Source: Asterella californica (Eukaryota; Streptophyta; Marchantiopsida; Marchantiales; Aytoniaceae). From it: a stretch of DNA of 64,000 nucleotides. The stretch lies in contig JAYKYS010000005.1 in the NCBI GenBank assembly GCA_036924285.1, forward strand, positions 4,526,001 to 4,590,000, read 5' to 3'. The position numbers and the translations under genes are program-made. Of this stretch, positions 1 to 10,959 are shown piece by piece. The stretch's first letter is position 1. Each line of letters opens with the position of its first letter. Under the pieces are notes generated by a model. It was not told where the DNA came from. It saw only the letters and a program-made list of their open reading frames with translations, and made no database searches.

Positions 1-1946
1 GTCTTCCAGAAGACAGATACTCTGTCTTCTGGGATTCTAACAGTGCTTCCTAAATAGCTCTCGTCTTCCGAGCTATATCTAAACAATCCTAACTAAGCAA
101 GGCCTTGCATGGATTCCTAAGAAGACAACCCACCTTGCATTACATCCTATTTCCTAACAGAAGATACAAGATTTGCGAGAAGTAGAGTGTGTAACAAGCT
201 CAGAAGATAGTTGCGGGCTCCTGCGGTGACAGTGGTCTCTGGGAAGACTCCCGGGACAGCTTCCGATTCAATATCTTTCTCGGAAGACCTCCCAAAGCCA
301 AGCTTCTCTTCACTGGTCTCACCTGTCTTCTGCTTCCTACATGCAATCTATCCTCACAACAGACTCAAGACAATTGCACTCTGTTCTTCTGACTTCTTAT
401 CTCTCATACACACTCAAAAGAAGCTTGCCGCATGATGAGAAGACATGACCCTCGACCATTCTCTCAAGATTCTGTCAGCAAGACTTCTCACATCTCTCTT
501 CTAAGTTCGGGAAGAAGAAGGAATAGGCTGCTATGGACGGACAGAAGAGATCCGTAACGGACCCTCACGTCTTCTCGCGCATTCTGCCAGCCTTTCTAAT
601 ATTCTAGTCTCTCTAGGAAGATGTTGATTTGAGAAGCTTGGAAGACCGGGAGGCATAGGCCTAGTTCCCGACTTCAAACTTCTCGAAAGAACAAACAACT
701 CACCAAGCGACTCGGGATTCGTACCAAGCCTCTCTTAACACAAAAGCAAATCCAATCTACTTCTTGATACGAATTGCATACAGTCTTCTTCCGAAGACAA
801 GCAGGCTTCCGAAGCGTCTTCCGAAGACAATCAGGCTACAGAGGCGTCTTCCGAAGATGTTCAGATCTTCCGAAGCGTCTTCTGTTCAAGGTTTCGGGAG
901 TAGAGGGATGGTAGGGTAGAGAAATTGATAGCTGTGATCTCTAATTTGAGGTCGATGGATAGGGAAGCTCGAATTGCACTCTGGAAGAAGTAAGAAGATG
1001 GCTGTTGAAAATTGGACAGCGCTTCCGCACCCAATGTCTCAGAAGGAAAAATGTGGGGAGGAATTTGATCGATCGAGTTGCTTGCAAACAACCGGGGAAG
1101 CGCGGGGGATACCAAACAAAAGATGAGAAGCGGCGAGAAGGAAAGAGAACATGGGAAGAACCTCAAACAGTCTTCTGCTGCTTCCCGAGCTCTCTTCAAT
1201 CTTCCGCGCGCTTCCGGCTCTGATTCCAACTCCAATGCGACTCCACAGAAGCTACTTCCGCCGTCACTTTCTTACTACATCTCCATCGAACAAGACTACA
1301 CCTTCGATTCTCCTCAGCCGTCCTTCAATGTCTGTTTCAGGGAGTCTCCAGAAGACCCCTTCAGCTCGATGCGATTCCTACTCTCAGCGATTTGCCCTTG
1401 CCTTCTTCCTAGATGTGAATCGATCCTGGCTCCACTCAATTTCACTCTGCTGCCTTCACTCAACTCGATTACCTTCCAATTCGATCTTCTAGGCCAAAGC
1501 AACCTCGGTGTGGGAAGTGGTAGTATTCTGCGCTAATGCGCTTCCTTCGCATCTTCTCGCGCAGGTTAGGGGTTCGCAACCTAGATGACCTACTTGACCT
1601 ACCTAACCTACTCGGTGTTACCTGGTGGGTACACCTACTTTTTTACTTGGAAATACGTGGTTAGGCTTATGTGGTTGCCGTCTTCCGGAAGATACGTGTC
1701 TTTTGTCTTCCGCCGTCTTTTGTCTTCTGCCGTCTTCCGTCTTCGGAAGACACAACCGAGAAGACGCTTCCCGGAAGACGGTCGTCTTCTGAAGAAGTCA
1801 ACTTCTTATTACAAAAAGATCGTAAGTTCATCTTCCTTCTAAGGAAGCCATAATCTTAAGTAACAAAGCTTCTTCAGTTATACAAACAAGTTATTAACCT
1901 TGAAAAATTCAAATATTCGTGAATCTTGTAAATTATGGGCACCACA
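1..1946 (-). repeat. Family C LTR, 5' part, inverted and cut by the window edge
   Basis: Reading the minus strand, this segment aligns with 21741-23671 on the plus strand. Shared landmarks include the LTR start TGTGGTG (1946 here, 21741 there), the AGGTTAATAAC block, the GTAGGTGTAC block and the GAAGAC-rich stretch. The copy runs off the left edge of the window. It abuts the family B LTR at 1946/1947 with no intervening sequence. Open frames within it are short and not conserved in the other copy, so I call no gene here. The LTR status is inferred from the shared TG start and from the U5-like tail of the C1 copy. Confidence 0.72.
781..895. repeat. GAAGAC/GTCTTC minisatellite-like cluster
   Basis: The unit CTTCCGAAGAC recurs several times with spacers of roughly 15-25 bp. 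The homologous place in the other C copy (about 22800-22880) has the same kind of array but a different unit number. The palindromic TTCCGAAGA / TTCGGAAGA core makes small hairpins possible. No function is known to me. Confidence 0.6.
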
Positions 1947-2934
1947 CTTCGTACCGTCTTCAATTTCCTGTAGAACTTGGCGTTTTGATCCCGATGGATC
2001 CAAGGACAGCAAGTTTGGACTCCGGAACGATCCGAACGGTCCAACTCTCCTTCACAGGTCATTGAAGTTCTCCAAAATTCCTTTCCTGTGTCTCAATTTC
2101 TCCTAGTACACACCCCCGATCCGTCTCTTCACAAACCGTCTTATCTAGTGCGTAGCCTGCACAGATTTGAACCCAACGACGCCTTGCGCGCTTGCATTGG
2201 ACCTCCAAACCTCCCGAACCGTCCGTTTACAAGGCGCACGTGTAAACTAGTCCCTTAAGCTGCCCCCTTACGTCAATCTCTGTACGTACAAGGTTTCTGT
2301 GATAATGAAGAAGCAGGCCCCTTGCATCTTTAATATAACGCCTGGGGCTATAAATACCCAGTCAACAAGTAAACTAGGGCATAGCTTGATTTTCCTTCTT
2401 TCGAATCGCATAACTTCTGCAATAGGTGTCCAAATGAAATAGACAAGATGCCCATGGAAAGCTGACAATGAGCTCTACCCATCTATGTGATGAAAGTGAA
2501 GATCCGAAGTTGTGCCAAAAGCCCGTAAGCTGGGACCTAGCTTGTTTTCTCCATCTTTTGAGTCTTGTAACTTCTCCACTAGGCGTCCAAATGAAGTAGA
2601 CAGAGTGCCTATGAAAAGCTGGCAAGGAGCTCTATCCATTGATGCAATAAAAGCAAAGATCCGAAGTTGTGCCAAAAGTCCGTAAGCTGGGGTCTAGCTT
2701 GTTTTCTCCATCTTTCGAGTCTTGTAGCTTCTCCACTAGGCGTCCAAACGAAGTAGACAAAGTGACGATGAAAAGCTGACAATGAGCTCTACTCATCTAT
2801 GCGATGAAAATGAAGATCCGAAATGATGCCAAAAGTCCATAAGTTAGAGCCTAGCTTGTCTTTCTCATGAGTGTCTTTGGAGCGACAAGCATCGGAGTCT
2901 GAATTTCAGATAAGAGCCGGTCCACGACACGACA
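1947..2934 (-). repeat. Family B 3' LTR, truncated
   Basis: This segment is homologous to 14806-15771 in the same orientation. On the minus strand the LTR starts at 2934 with TGTCGTGTCG, directly after a polypurine tract at 2935-2953. Its far end is lost at 1947, where family C sequence begins. It contains a tandem array of 156-157-bp units (see separate entry). Confidence 0.75.
2382..2865. repeat. 156-157-bp tandem repeat in family B LTR
   Basis: The marker TAGCTTG begins units at 2382, 2538, 2695 and 2852, giving spacings of 156, 157 and 157 bp. Each unit also carries a CTTCTCCACTAGGCGTCCAAA-type block (the first unit diverged) and a GATCCGAA block. The second B LTR has the same array, with marker positions 15239, 15396, 15553 and 15689, the last spacing shortened to 136 by a small deletion. 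The array lies near the LTR start, so probably in U3. Confidence 0.85.
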
Positions 2935-3625
2935 TCCACCCCTTCTAAACCTGTGCATCCTCTGGTATGCACCAGAGATACCAACCAAGGAGTGGACCGA
3001 CACGCACACTCGTTTTCATCTTGTCATCCTCCCTCCCATCTCAGTCAATCTCATTCAAGGTTGCAACCTGATCGTCATCTTGAAGTTGCTACCCTGCCAT
3101 GATCTTCCCTAGATCCATGCTCATCGACTTTCTCTTCAACTTCCCATCCAATCATCCCCTCTAGATCTACACATCTTTCAATATGCGAAGACATAGAAGG
3201 AATAACCCATCATACCATAGAAATGTCTTCCATCCGCCTTGTAGAACCTCATCGTCGAGGTTTGTGATCCAAAGGTCGTAGTAGACATCACCGCATATCC
3301 TTACTGTAACCCTCAACCTCAAGTCCGTACATGTCGTCGTATGTATCCAACTCTTCTTTTCTGTTTTCTGAAAAAAAAAGAATCACACTGCTGCAACCAA
3401 AATCGTCAACTGCAATCATCATTATCTCGATGTACATGGTATCCTCCTCAACCATCATCCTCCACGATCTCTTCTTCTGAAAACCCTTACTACCTCTCTA
3501 GCATCATTCTCTCAACCTTCTTCTGAAACGTTTTGAACCCTTCAAGCATCATCCTCCCAACCCTAATCACCTTCAGCAATGACTTCTCCCTTGTAAGCTA
3601 TACTTACACATCATCCTATACCCGT
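2935..3625 (-). mobile_element. Family B polypurine tract and 3' internal remnant
   Basis: On the minus strand the purine-rich tract TTTAGAAGGGGTGGA lies immediately before the LTR start TGTCG at 2934. The tract and boundary match family A (AGAGGGGGTGGA before TGTCG at 10960). The segment to 3316 is homologous to 15772-16174; 3317-3621 has no counterpart here and no convincing gene. 3622-3625 (CCGT) is the left copy of the target duplication made by element A1. The pol region expected between the B gag and this tail is absent, so B is a deletion derivative. Confidence 0.65.
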
Positions 3626-4998
3626 TGTCGCGCTACTTGGCGGCTACATGCTTGACTTCTACTCCGACGCTTAGGTTTGATAGTTCTAGAAGTTAGCTCA
3701 TATTACTTCTAGTCCTTTATATATATGTTTGACACCTTTGCATACGGTGTTAATACTATTTTGAGTCTTAGTAGGCTGATAGTATGTTAGTTATCTTGTT
3801 CAAGCATTTGTGCGCTTGTGCAAGTGACTTCTTACTTGTCTATGACATTCAATGTACATAACTTAGGGTTTCCATGCTGATAGGGGTTTGAGCTCATGGG
3901 TTGTACTTACTTGTCGCCCATGCACGCTTTCTAGCTGATTTAAGTTATTTTTCAGGGCTATATGTCATTTTAGGTAGTTTAAGTTTTACGCTGGCACTCT
4001 AGGGGGCTTGACGTGGTAGCCTATGAGTGTAGATAAGTTACCAGGTAGTTTAAGGCACAAAAGGACAGTCAAGTGGAGCTATGAACTCCCATTGGTCCAT
4101 TTTTGTCTTTTGTAAAACTCTAAGTTTAGAAACAAAGCTCTAGAGGAGAGTTCGAGCAATTGGTGAGGGATCATCGAAATCTGAGAACACAGGAAGAGAG
4201 AGCTCGTCGTGCCAAGCACTGTCAGTGAAATTTTTGCTCGATTTGGATCAATAAACAAGGAGTTATGCCCAATTGAAGTTCGGATTGTGCCAAAACTGCA
4301 TCACTTTTGTTGATTTTGGGGTTTTCGGTGCCAATTGCAGCAGAATTGAGGAAATCACTTCAAAACTTCGTGGTTGCGTTCACTGTCAAGAGGGCTACGA
4401 CTGTCCAAAAAGTTTCGTATCATTTGAGTAACTGAGTAATTCAGGGCGGCCGCTGAAGCAGAGGGGGTCTGAAAAGCTCTTAATCTAGAGCAGCGACTTT
4501 AGAGAAGGAGATCTGGAGTTCTACAAACAATCAGGAGTCCCAACTTCACAGGGATGTTCAGCATCCTGTAGACTTCAAATACTGTGAGAAGATTTGAAAT
4601 TCATCGAGCCAATTCTCTGTTCTATGTCTGAATAGCTGTCTAGGTACCAGAAATTGCCATAATTCTCTTATTCAAAACTTTTCTGTCAACATCTCGGTGC
4701 TAGAATTCAATCTCAGGCTGAAACTTCGTGTGTGTGTTCAGTAGTGCCTCATTTACATGTAGGGGAAGTTTAGAAGTCTAAACCTTCATAGTTTTCCTCT
4801 CTTTGAGTGTCAAAGTTCACCGCTTAAGCCTATTACTACCAGTGAGACCTAAATTTCGCTTTTTGAGCATATCAGAGGATCCTACACTCCTGTGTGAGTG
4901 TTTATAGCTCCTGTTGTGACCTGAAAGCCAACCTCTTGAGTAAACAACCACAGCCAGAAGCCCGGCGCTTTCCTAGGTAGTTGGATCACACTCCGACA
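3626..4998 (+). repeat. A1 5' LTR
   Basis: Ends TGTCG...CGACA. The same sequence recurs at 10960-12332, 36340-37713 and, inverted, at 41887-43236. A TATA-like motif lies only about 90 bp from the start, and AATAAA lies near 4250. Confidence 0.97.
3716..3727 (+). promoter_or_regulatory. TATA-like box of family A LTR
   Basis: TTTATATATATG lies about 90 bp from the LTR start. It is kept in the 3' LTR (near 11050) and in the related copies with one change (TTTATGTATATG near 36430). If it is used, U3 is very short and the transcript leader covers most of the 1.37-kb LTR. Confidence 0.5.
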
Positions 4999-5009
4999 TA
5001 CTCTCTTTT

Positions 5010-5027
5010 TGGTGAACTCGACGTGAA
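5010..5027 (+). other. Candidate primer binding site, family A
   Basis: TGGTGAACTCGACGTGAA begins 11 nt after the LTR end. TGG is the expected complement of a tRNA CCA tail. Family B has TGGTGAATTCGAGTGA in the same place. I cannot match either to a tRNA 3' end from memory. Confidence 0.5.
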
Positions 5028-5074
5028 ACACCTAGGGTGGGAGTTTTCTTGAGAGTGTTACAGGATCAGATATC

Positions 5075-7447
5075 ATGGCCAACCAAGGATCATCAAATGG
5101 AGGTGCTGCTGCTGCTCAGCAACCTGCTCAGTTGGATGCTGCTACGATGAAGATGTTCCAAGCTTTTTCCATGTTTATGCAGCAGCAGCAGAGCACAGAG
5201 AGGAAGGAGGTATTAGCAACCAAGGCGTTGCAATCTGTGGTGCATCAGATGGATCAGTTCAAGGGGACAGATATTTCCAAGTATGTGCGATACTATGCCA
5301 GGGAGATGGAGGTGAACAAGGTACATGAGAAGGAGATGGTGGAGAACTTTGAGCTTGCTGTTGTTCCTGAGATTCGTGGGCGTGTGAAGGAGCTCAAGCA
5401 GCAGCAAGGACAGAGTTGGGAGAGCTTTATGTGAGCTTTGAAGGAGGAGTACTACACTGAAGATTCAGAAAGGGTGACCAAGAGAACGTTCTTGGAGTGG
5501 GTGGTGAAGCCTAACAAAGGTTTGTCTGTAAATGAGTTGTTAAGGGAGTTTGATCGTCAATATGCTCAGCTTTCTAGGACAGAGAAGCTTACACTAGAGG
5601 TTGAGAAGACCGAGCTTTTCCTACAAGCAGCGGACGTGACTATTCAGGAGAAGCTTGAGCTGTTGCTGGAAGACAAGAGTGAGGAGAGAGGATTGAAGAC
5701 CGATTGGAAGGAGGTCGAAGAGGCTGTTTCTTTGTTGACCAAGAGACAGAGAAGAAGGGACAAGGTGGTGGTAAGTGAAGCCGCACCTCTGATAATTCCT
5801 GTCAAGCAGTTGCCTACTAAGCCCGCTTTGGTAATTGCTAGAGAGGAAGACTCACCGCTTGATGAGTTGATTAAGGGTATGAAGGAGCTTAAGCTTAAGC
5901 TCACTAGGTTAGAAGAGAAGGAGCAGAATGTACAGCCTGCTATGCAGAGACCTCAGATGAGAGAAGGCTTTGTTCATCGTTGTATATGGTGTGATAGCCT
6001 AGACCATGTAAGGAGAGATTGTGGAGAGTTTTCAGATGCATTGAGGAAGGATCTGATCTTCTTCAAAGATGGTAAGATCCATCTGAGAGAGACTGGGATG
6101 ATGTTGGGAACCAACTTTGGCAAGGGTGGTATGAAGAGGCTTGTGAATGAGATATCAGCATCACATGCTGTTTCTCTTGTGAATGCTGCTACATGTGGAG
6201 TGAAAGTGGAGATGGAAAGAGAGAAAGGGACTACTGGGTTGTGGTCTGATGTAGTGCGGTCCGTAGCTAGAACAGAGCTAGACAAGGATGTGCTACGAAG
6301 GGTTGGCAACTCAATTCGAGAAGCTACAGGATGGAATGATCCTGTGGATACTATATCAGTGCATGCTTATGTTGCAAGAAGTCAACATGAAGCTGTACTA
6401 GAAGAAAAGCGCAGGAGGGAGGATGCAGGTGAGGCTTCTACAGCCAAACGACCTGCTACAAGGAGTGAAAGGGCTAGACCAGAGGCAAGGCAGGAGACAA
6501 CACCTACTCGGGAGGAGACTATGGAGGATCTATCATCTACAACACCAAAGGAGAAGGAGAGGAGCAAGGAGAAGGGTAAGATGCCTGCATACAAACTTCA
6601 GTCTGACATTGAGATTGCTACAGACTTGAAGCAGGTGTTAGAGAATCGTATCTTGAATGGGAAGGTTGAGTTCACTCTGGGTGAGATTCTTGGGATAGCA
6701 AAGTGTGAGTTCCATGAGATTATCATAGATATCATCAAGAGGAAACGTCAGATTTTGGGTGAAGCAGCTACGCTTAACGCTCTAGGGACCAAACTGTCGG
6801 AGGATGAGGAAGATGAGATTGCTGGTTATTGCTCTCAAGTATCAGAGGGAAGATCAGATCAGCATGTGAGGTTTGAAGATGAGGTGGAAGCATCGCAGAA
6901 GAGCCATTACTCTCACAACCATTGGGCAAGAGCGACCACAGAGACCTTAGTGAAGCTGGGAGATCTAGAGGAACCTGTGGTGGCGTTGATTGATCATGGC
7001 TCAGAGATTAATCTGATGTCTAAGGAGCTGTACAAGCGTGGGAGGTGGCCCATAGACACCGACCATGGGTGGCTTATCCGTGCTGCCAACAACCAGCGGG
7101 GAGAACTCTATGGTGCTTGTCCCAACATCAAGGTAACTGTGGGTGACATCAGTGATGTTCAGAATTTCTTTGTGCAAGACATGTCAACCTATCCTATCAT
7201 TCTAGGGCAGCCTTACATTACTGCTGTTAGAATGGAGACACGAGTTATGGATGATGGTTCAGCCTATGCTAGGATACGTAGTAGAGACGGCAAAAGAGCT
7301 GTTCAGTTTTTGACCGTTGCTGCAGAACATGAGAGGAATCGTGACAGCTTGAGAGACCGTCCACTACCTAAGATTACTCAGGAGTTTAGAGAGTCTAAGG
7401 GTTTTGGCAGAGTACCATTGAAGAGCGAGACTTCAACGGTACAGTAG
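5075..7447 (+). pseudogene. gag: A1 gag with CCHC knuckle and retropepsin-like protease (one in-frame TGA)
   Basis: The capsid polyprotein starts at ATG 5075, 77 bp after the LTR, with MANQGSS. A Gln/Ala-rich start is followed by a helical capsid-like region. A zinc knuckle CIWCDSLDHVRRDC lies at about residues 303-316 and should bind element RNA. A Lys/Glu/Arg-rich stretch follows, then a protease-like domain at about residues 620-720 with ALIDHGSEINLMS (Asp codon at 6992). The protease therefore belongs to the gag frame. The usual Asp-Ser/Thr-Gly is Asp-His-Gly here, and Asp-His-Cys in copy A3. The only break is TGA at 5432-5434; copy A2 has CGC there. The frame ends with TAG at 7445-7447, overlapping the pol frame. 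Confidence 0.9.
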
Positions 7448-7462
7448 AGCTAAGATTCTCGC
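7399..7462 (+). promoter_or_regulatory. Predicted -1 ribosomal frameshift signal: slippery heptamer plus H-type pseudoknot
   Basis: G GGT TTT at 7399-7405 is in the gag phase required for tandem -1 slippage (X XXY YYZ). The pol frame has TAA at 7396-7398 and is open from 7399. After a 6-nt spacer (7406-7411), GTACCATTGAAG (7412-7423) pairs with 7431-7442, giving 11 of 12 pairs with one A-C mismatch. Loop bases GCGAGA (7425-7430) pair perfectly with TCTCGC (7457-7462), forming stem 2. Loop 1 is one nt and loop 3 is 14 nt. Copy A3 keeps all stem bases (40081-40131). This would set the Gag to Gag-Pol ratio. It is inferred from sequence and not folded by software. Confidence 0.8.
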
Positions 7463-10400
7463 CTGATCCAGTAGAGCAGGAAGCTTTATCCACTAGCTTC
7501 TTAGGACTGACATCATGTGGATCAGTGTGTTATAGGAAGGTTGAGAATCTGAAGAGGTTTGAGAGGCAACATGTGAAGTGTGTACAACAGTCTTTGTGGA
7601 ACAGTGGAGAGTTAGCAAGAGATGAATACATATCTGGAGTGTTTGAAGAGCAGTATTTGGTAGATACTATAGGGGAGTTGAAATCTATAGTAGAAAGTTC
7701 TATAGATGATGTAGATAGAGTGGTGAGAGTGAGCTCCAAGGAGCTTTATGATGTAATTGATAAGTTTATAGATCGGCAAGAGGTGTATGTGGAGACCAAG
7801 TACAAGTCAGTGGCAAAGAAAGTCAAACCAGTGGCTTTGCCTTTACCACTCGATTACAATCAGAAGATGGAGCAAGCTGCACGAGAACCGACGCTCAGAG
7901 GACCGAGAAGAATTGGGCATCAGTTCATAGAAACAACACTGAAGGAGCTGAGGATTGGAGATGATGGATTTCTTACCGAGCAAGAGAAGAAGAGCTTCAG
8001 GGAGATGCTATCTAGGCATGGTAAGGCGTTTGCATTTGAGTCACATGAAGTAGGATGTGTAGATCCAAGTGTGGTTGCACCTATGGTAATCTTTACTATA
8101 CCGCATGTGCCTTGGAATCTACGTCCTATCCCTGTGCCTAGAGCTCATCTGCCAAAGCTGATAGACTTGCTCAATGAGAGGATTAGGATGGGTATCTTGG
8201 AACCATCTATAGCTCCCTATTCTAGCAGATGGTTTACTGTTCCGAAGAAAAGTTGAGCTTTGAGATTCATTCAAGATATGCAGCCAGTTAACAAGGTGAC
8301 TATCAGGAATATGGATATAGGACCTATTGTAGACGAGTTTGCAGAGGCTTTTGCTGGTCGTGCTATCTATTCGATGGGAGACTTATATTCAGGTTATGAT
8401 CAGTTTCAACTATCCTCTGAGAGTAGAGACTTGACTACAATGAGGACACCTTTGGGGTTACTAAGGATGTGCACCTTGCCACAAGGTGCTACCAATTCTG
8501 TAGCACATATGATGAATGGCATGAATAAAGTTTTGAGGGATTTCATTCCTGAAAAAACTATGCCATTCCTTGATGATGTGCCGATCAAAGGATGTGCTGA
8601 GGAGGAGAAGAATGAGGTAAAAGATCAGAGGGGGTGCCGTAAGTTTGTAGCAGATCACATAGCTGATTGGGATAAGATACTGAGTCGACTGGAAGAGGTT
8701 CATTTGACTTTATCAGGAGCCAAGTCTGTGTTTGGAGTACAAGAGGTGTTAATAGTGGGACATCTGTGTGGATCTTATGGTCGGAAACCTTGTCCAAACA
8801 AGGTTGATGCCATCCGAAGGATGAAGGAGACATGTGGATCGGTTACTGAGGTGAGAAGGTTTCTAGGAGCATGTGTGTTTTATCATATATGGATTCCACA
8901 CTTTGCACATGTAGCAGATCCGTTGTACAAGCTGCTGAGGAAGGGGCAAAGATTTCAGTGGCAAGAGGAGCAAAGCGAGTCTATGAGGAAGTTGAAGGAT
9001 CTTTTGGCTTCACCGCCAACTCTCCGGAAGGTAACATATGAGTTGGGCAGATCTGTTATCATTACTGTTGATACTAGTCCTATTGGCATTGGATGGGCTG
9101 TAGGACAGGATGATGAGGATGGAAATAGATATGTGGTGCGTTTTGGAGCTAAGGTGTTAAGTTCACGGCAGAGAGACTACCCTCAGGTAAAAAGAGAACT
9201 ATGGGGAGTAGTTACTGCGATGAAGAGTGACAAGGAATACTTGATAGGAGCACCTGTGGTTGTAGAGACAGATTGTTTACCTCTCTTGGGAATGATCACT
9301 AGCTGTACAACTCCAGATATTGCTATGTTGAGGTGGATAGCATATATCAAGTCCTTGAACCCAGAGTTTAGACATATTGCAGGGAAGGATAATCCTGTGG
9401 CAGATATGTTATCAAGGGCTAGGTATTACGATGAGAAAGAAATGATAGATGATCAGGAGGATGTGGGAACAGAGTTCTATTCTAGTGCTCTTGCTAGAAG
9501 AGATAGAAGCTGTTTTGCAGCCTCGTTGGAGTTTTTTGAAGAAACTATGTATAATGGCGAGTGGTTGGATCTTGGGCGCTATTTGAGTTCACTGGAAAGG
9601 CAAGAAGGCTGGTCTGATGCAGATTTCAAGAGGATCCGTAGAATAGCTTATGGTTACTTTTTACATGGAGGACATCTATGGAAACGCCCTAAGCTACAAG
9701 GAGGTATACCGCAGCGGGTGGTATGTGACTTGGAATTGCAGCAGAAGCTGATCAAGGAGTTCCATGAGAGTTTATGGGCCGGTCATAGAGGAGTTTGGGC
9801 TACATTTGCCAAGATGAAGGAAAAGTATTGGTGGAAGGGTATGTATAAGGATGTAGTACAGTTTGTTTCATCCTGTATATCCTGCCAGATGTATTCCAAC
9901 GTACGTCATCGTGATGGATTGCATCCTACTTATCCTTTAGCTATCCATTACAAATGGGTAGTTGATCTGGTAACTATGCCATTTGGACTTGGACAAATGA
10001 GGTATCTAGTCTTGGCTAGAGAAGATCTATCTAACCAAGTCGAAGGCCGTGCTCTGAGGACGAAGACCACTGCTAGTGTCTGCCGCTTTCTACTTGAAGA
10101 TGTTATTTGTAGATATGGGTGTGTGGGAAAGATCACTGCAGATAGGGGTGAGCTGGATGCACAAGAAGCAGTTGAGTTCTTCAAGCGATTGGGAATCAAG
10201 TTGGCGTTAACCACTGCTTACAATCCTGAAGGGAATGGCAAGAGCGAACGAGGTCATCCGCCAATCATCAAAGCTTTGGTAAAAGCTTGCAAGGGTAAGA
10301 TCCGTGAATGGCCTAGACTGCTACCATTTGCTTTGTGGGCAGATCGTACAACTCATAGTACCGTTACAGGTTACATGCCAGCAGAGTTGATATTAGGGCA

Positions 10401-10911
10401 AAAACATGTGATGCCGATTGAGGAGGTTGTGCCTACTTGGAATGTTTTGCCATGGGAAGATGGTAGAAGTACGGAGGATCTTCTTGCATTAAGGATCCAG
10501 CAGTTAGAACGAAGACCTGAGGATGTTGCCAAAGCTGTGGAAAGGTTAAAGACTGCTAGAGAGAGAAACAAAGGCAGATTTGATAGAACGCATAGATTAC
10601 GACCTAAACCAGTTAAGGAGGGTGATTGGGTGTTAGTCTATGATAGTAGTCTTGATAATCAGCATAGCGCTATCAGAAAGTTTTCCAAGAGATGGTTCGG
10701 ACCTTATGTGGTGTTAGAAGTTTATGATAATGCCACATACTCTTTGAGAGAGTTAGATGGTGCAGTGCTCAAGATACCAGTCGCAGGGAAGAGAATCAAG
10801 CTCTTTAGAAGGAGAGGGGACGATCAGAACATTGCAGAGCTTACTGAGGATGAAGCTGAAGACTCAATGGAGGTTGAAGATGAATTTGAAGCTGAAGCTG
10901 AAGAGTCTTGA
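7399..10911 (+). pseudogene. pol: A1 pol: RT, RNase H, integrase in the -1 frame (one in-frame TGA)
   Basis: Expressed only by -1 shift from gag. The linker runs to about 7900. RT covers about 8000-8950, with the block WFTVPKK at about 8230 and the catalytic box FLDD at 8566-8577. RNase H follows, from VDTSPIGIGWAVG at about 9067 to the AGKDNPVADMLSR block at about 9380-9420. The integrase has an HHCC zinc region (HESLWAGH...CISC, about 9764-9895), catalytic Asp codons at 9964 and 10141 and a Glu codon at 10246. A GPY/F module KRWFGPYVVLEV is at about 10687-10722. The tail is Glu-rich, without a chromodomain. The only break is TGA at 8254-8256; copy A2 has GGA there. The stop TGA at 10909-10911 lies about 36 nt before the polypurine tract. 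Confidence 0.92.
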
Positions 10912-10947
10912 TCTGGATCTGGCACATACCGGAGGATGTGCAGGTTC

Positions 10948-10959
10948 AGAGGGGGTGGA
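10948..10959 (+). other. Polypurine tract of A1
   Basis: AGAGGGGGTGGA ends exactly at the 3' LTR start (10960), as expected for the plus-strand primer. Family B has nearly the same tract. Confidence 0.9.

Noticed and set aside
2382..2865. CRISPR array
   Set aside because: The repeats are contiguous 156-bp units without short direct repeats and unique spacers, and the genome is eukaryotic.
5432..5434. TGA as a selenocysteine codon
   Set aside because: Land plants lack the selenocysteine machinery, and A2 has an Arg codon at this site.
10801..10911. Chromodomain at the end of A1 integrase
   Set aside because: The tail is Glu/Asp-rich and lacks the aromatic residues of a chromodomain.
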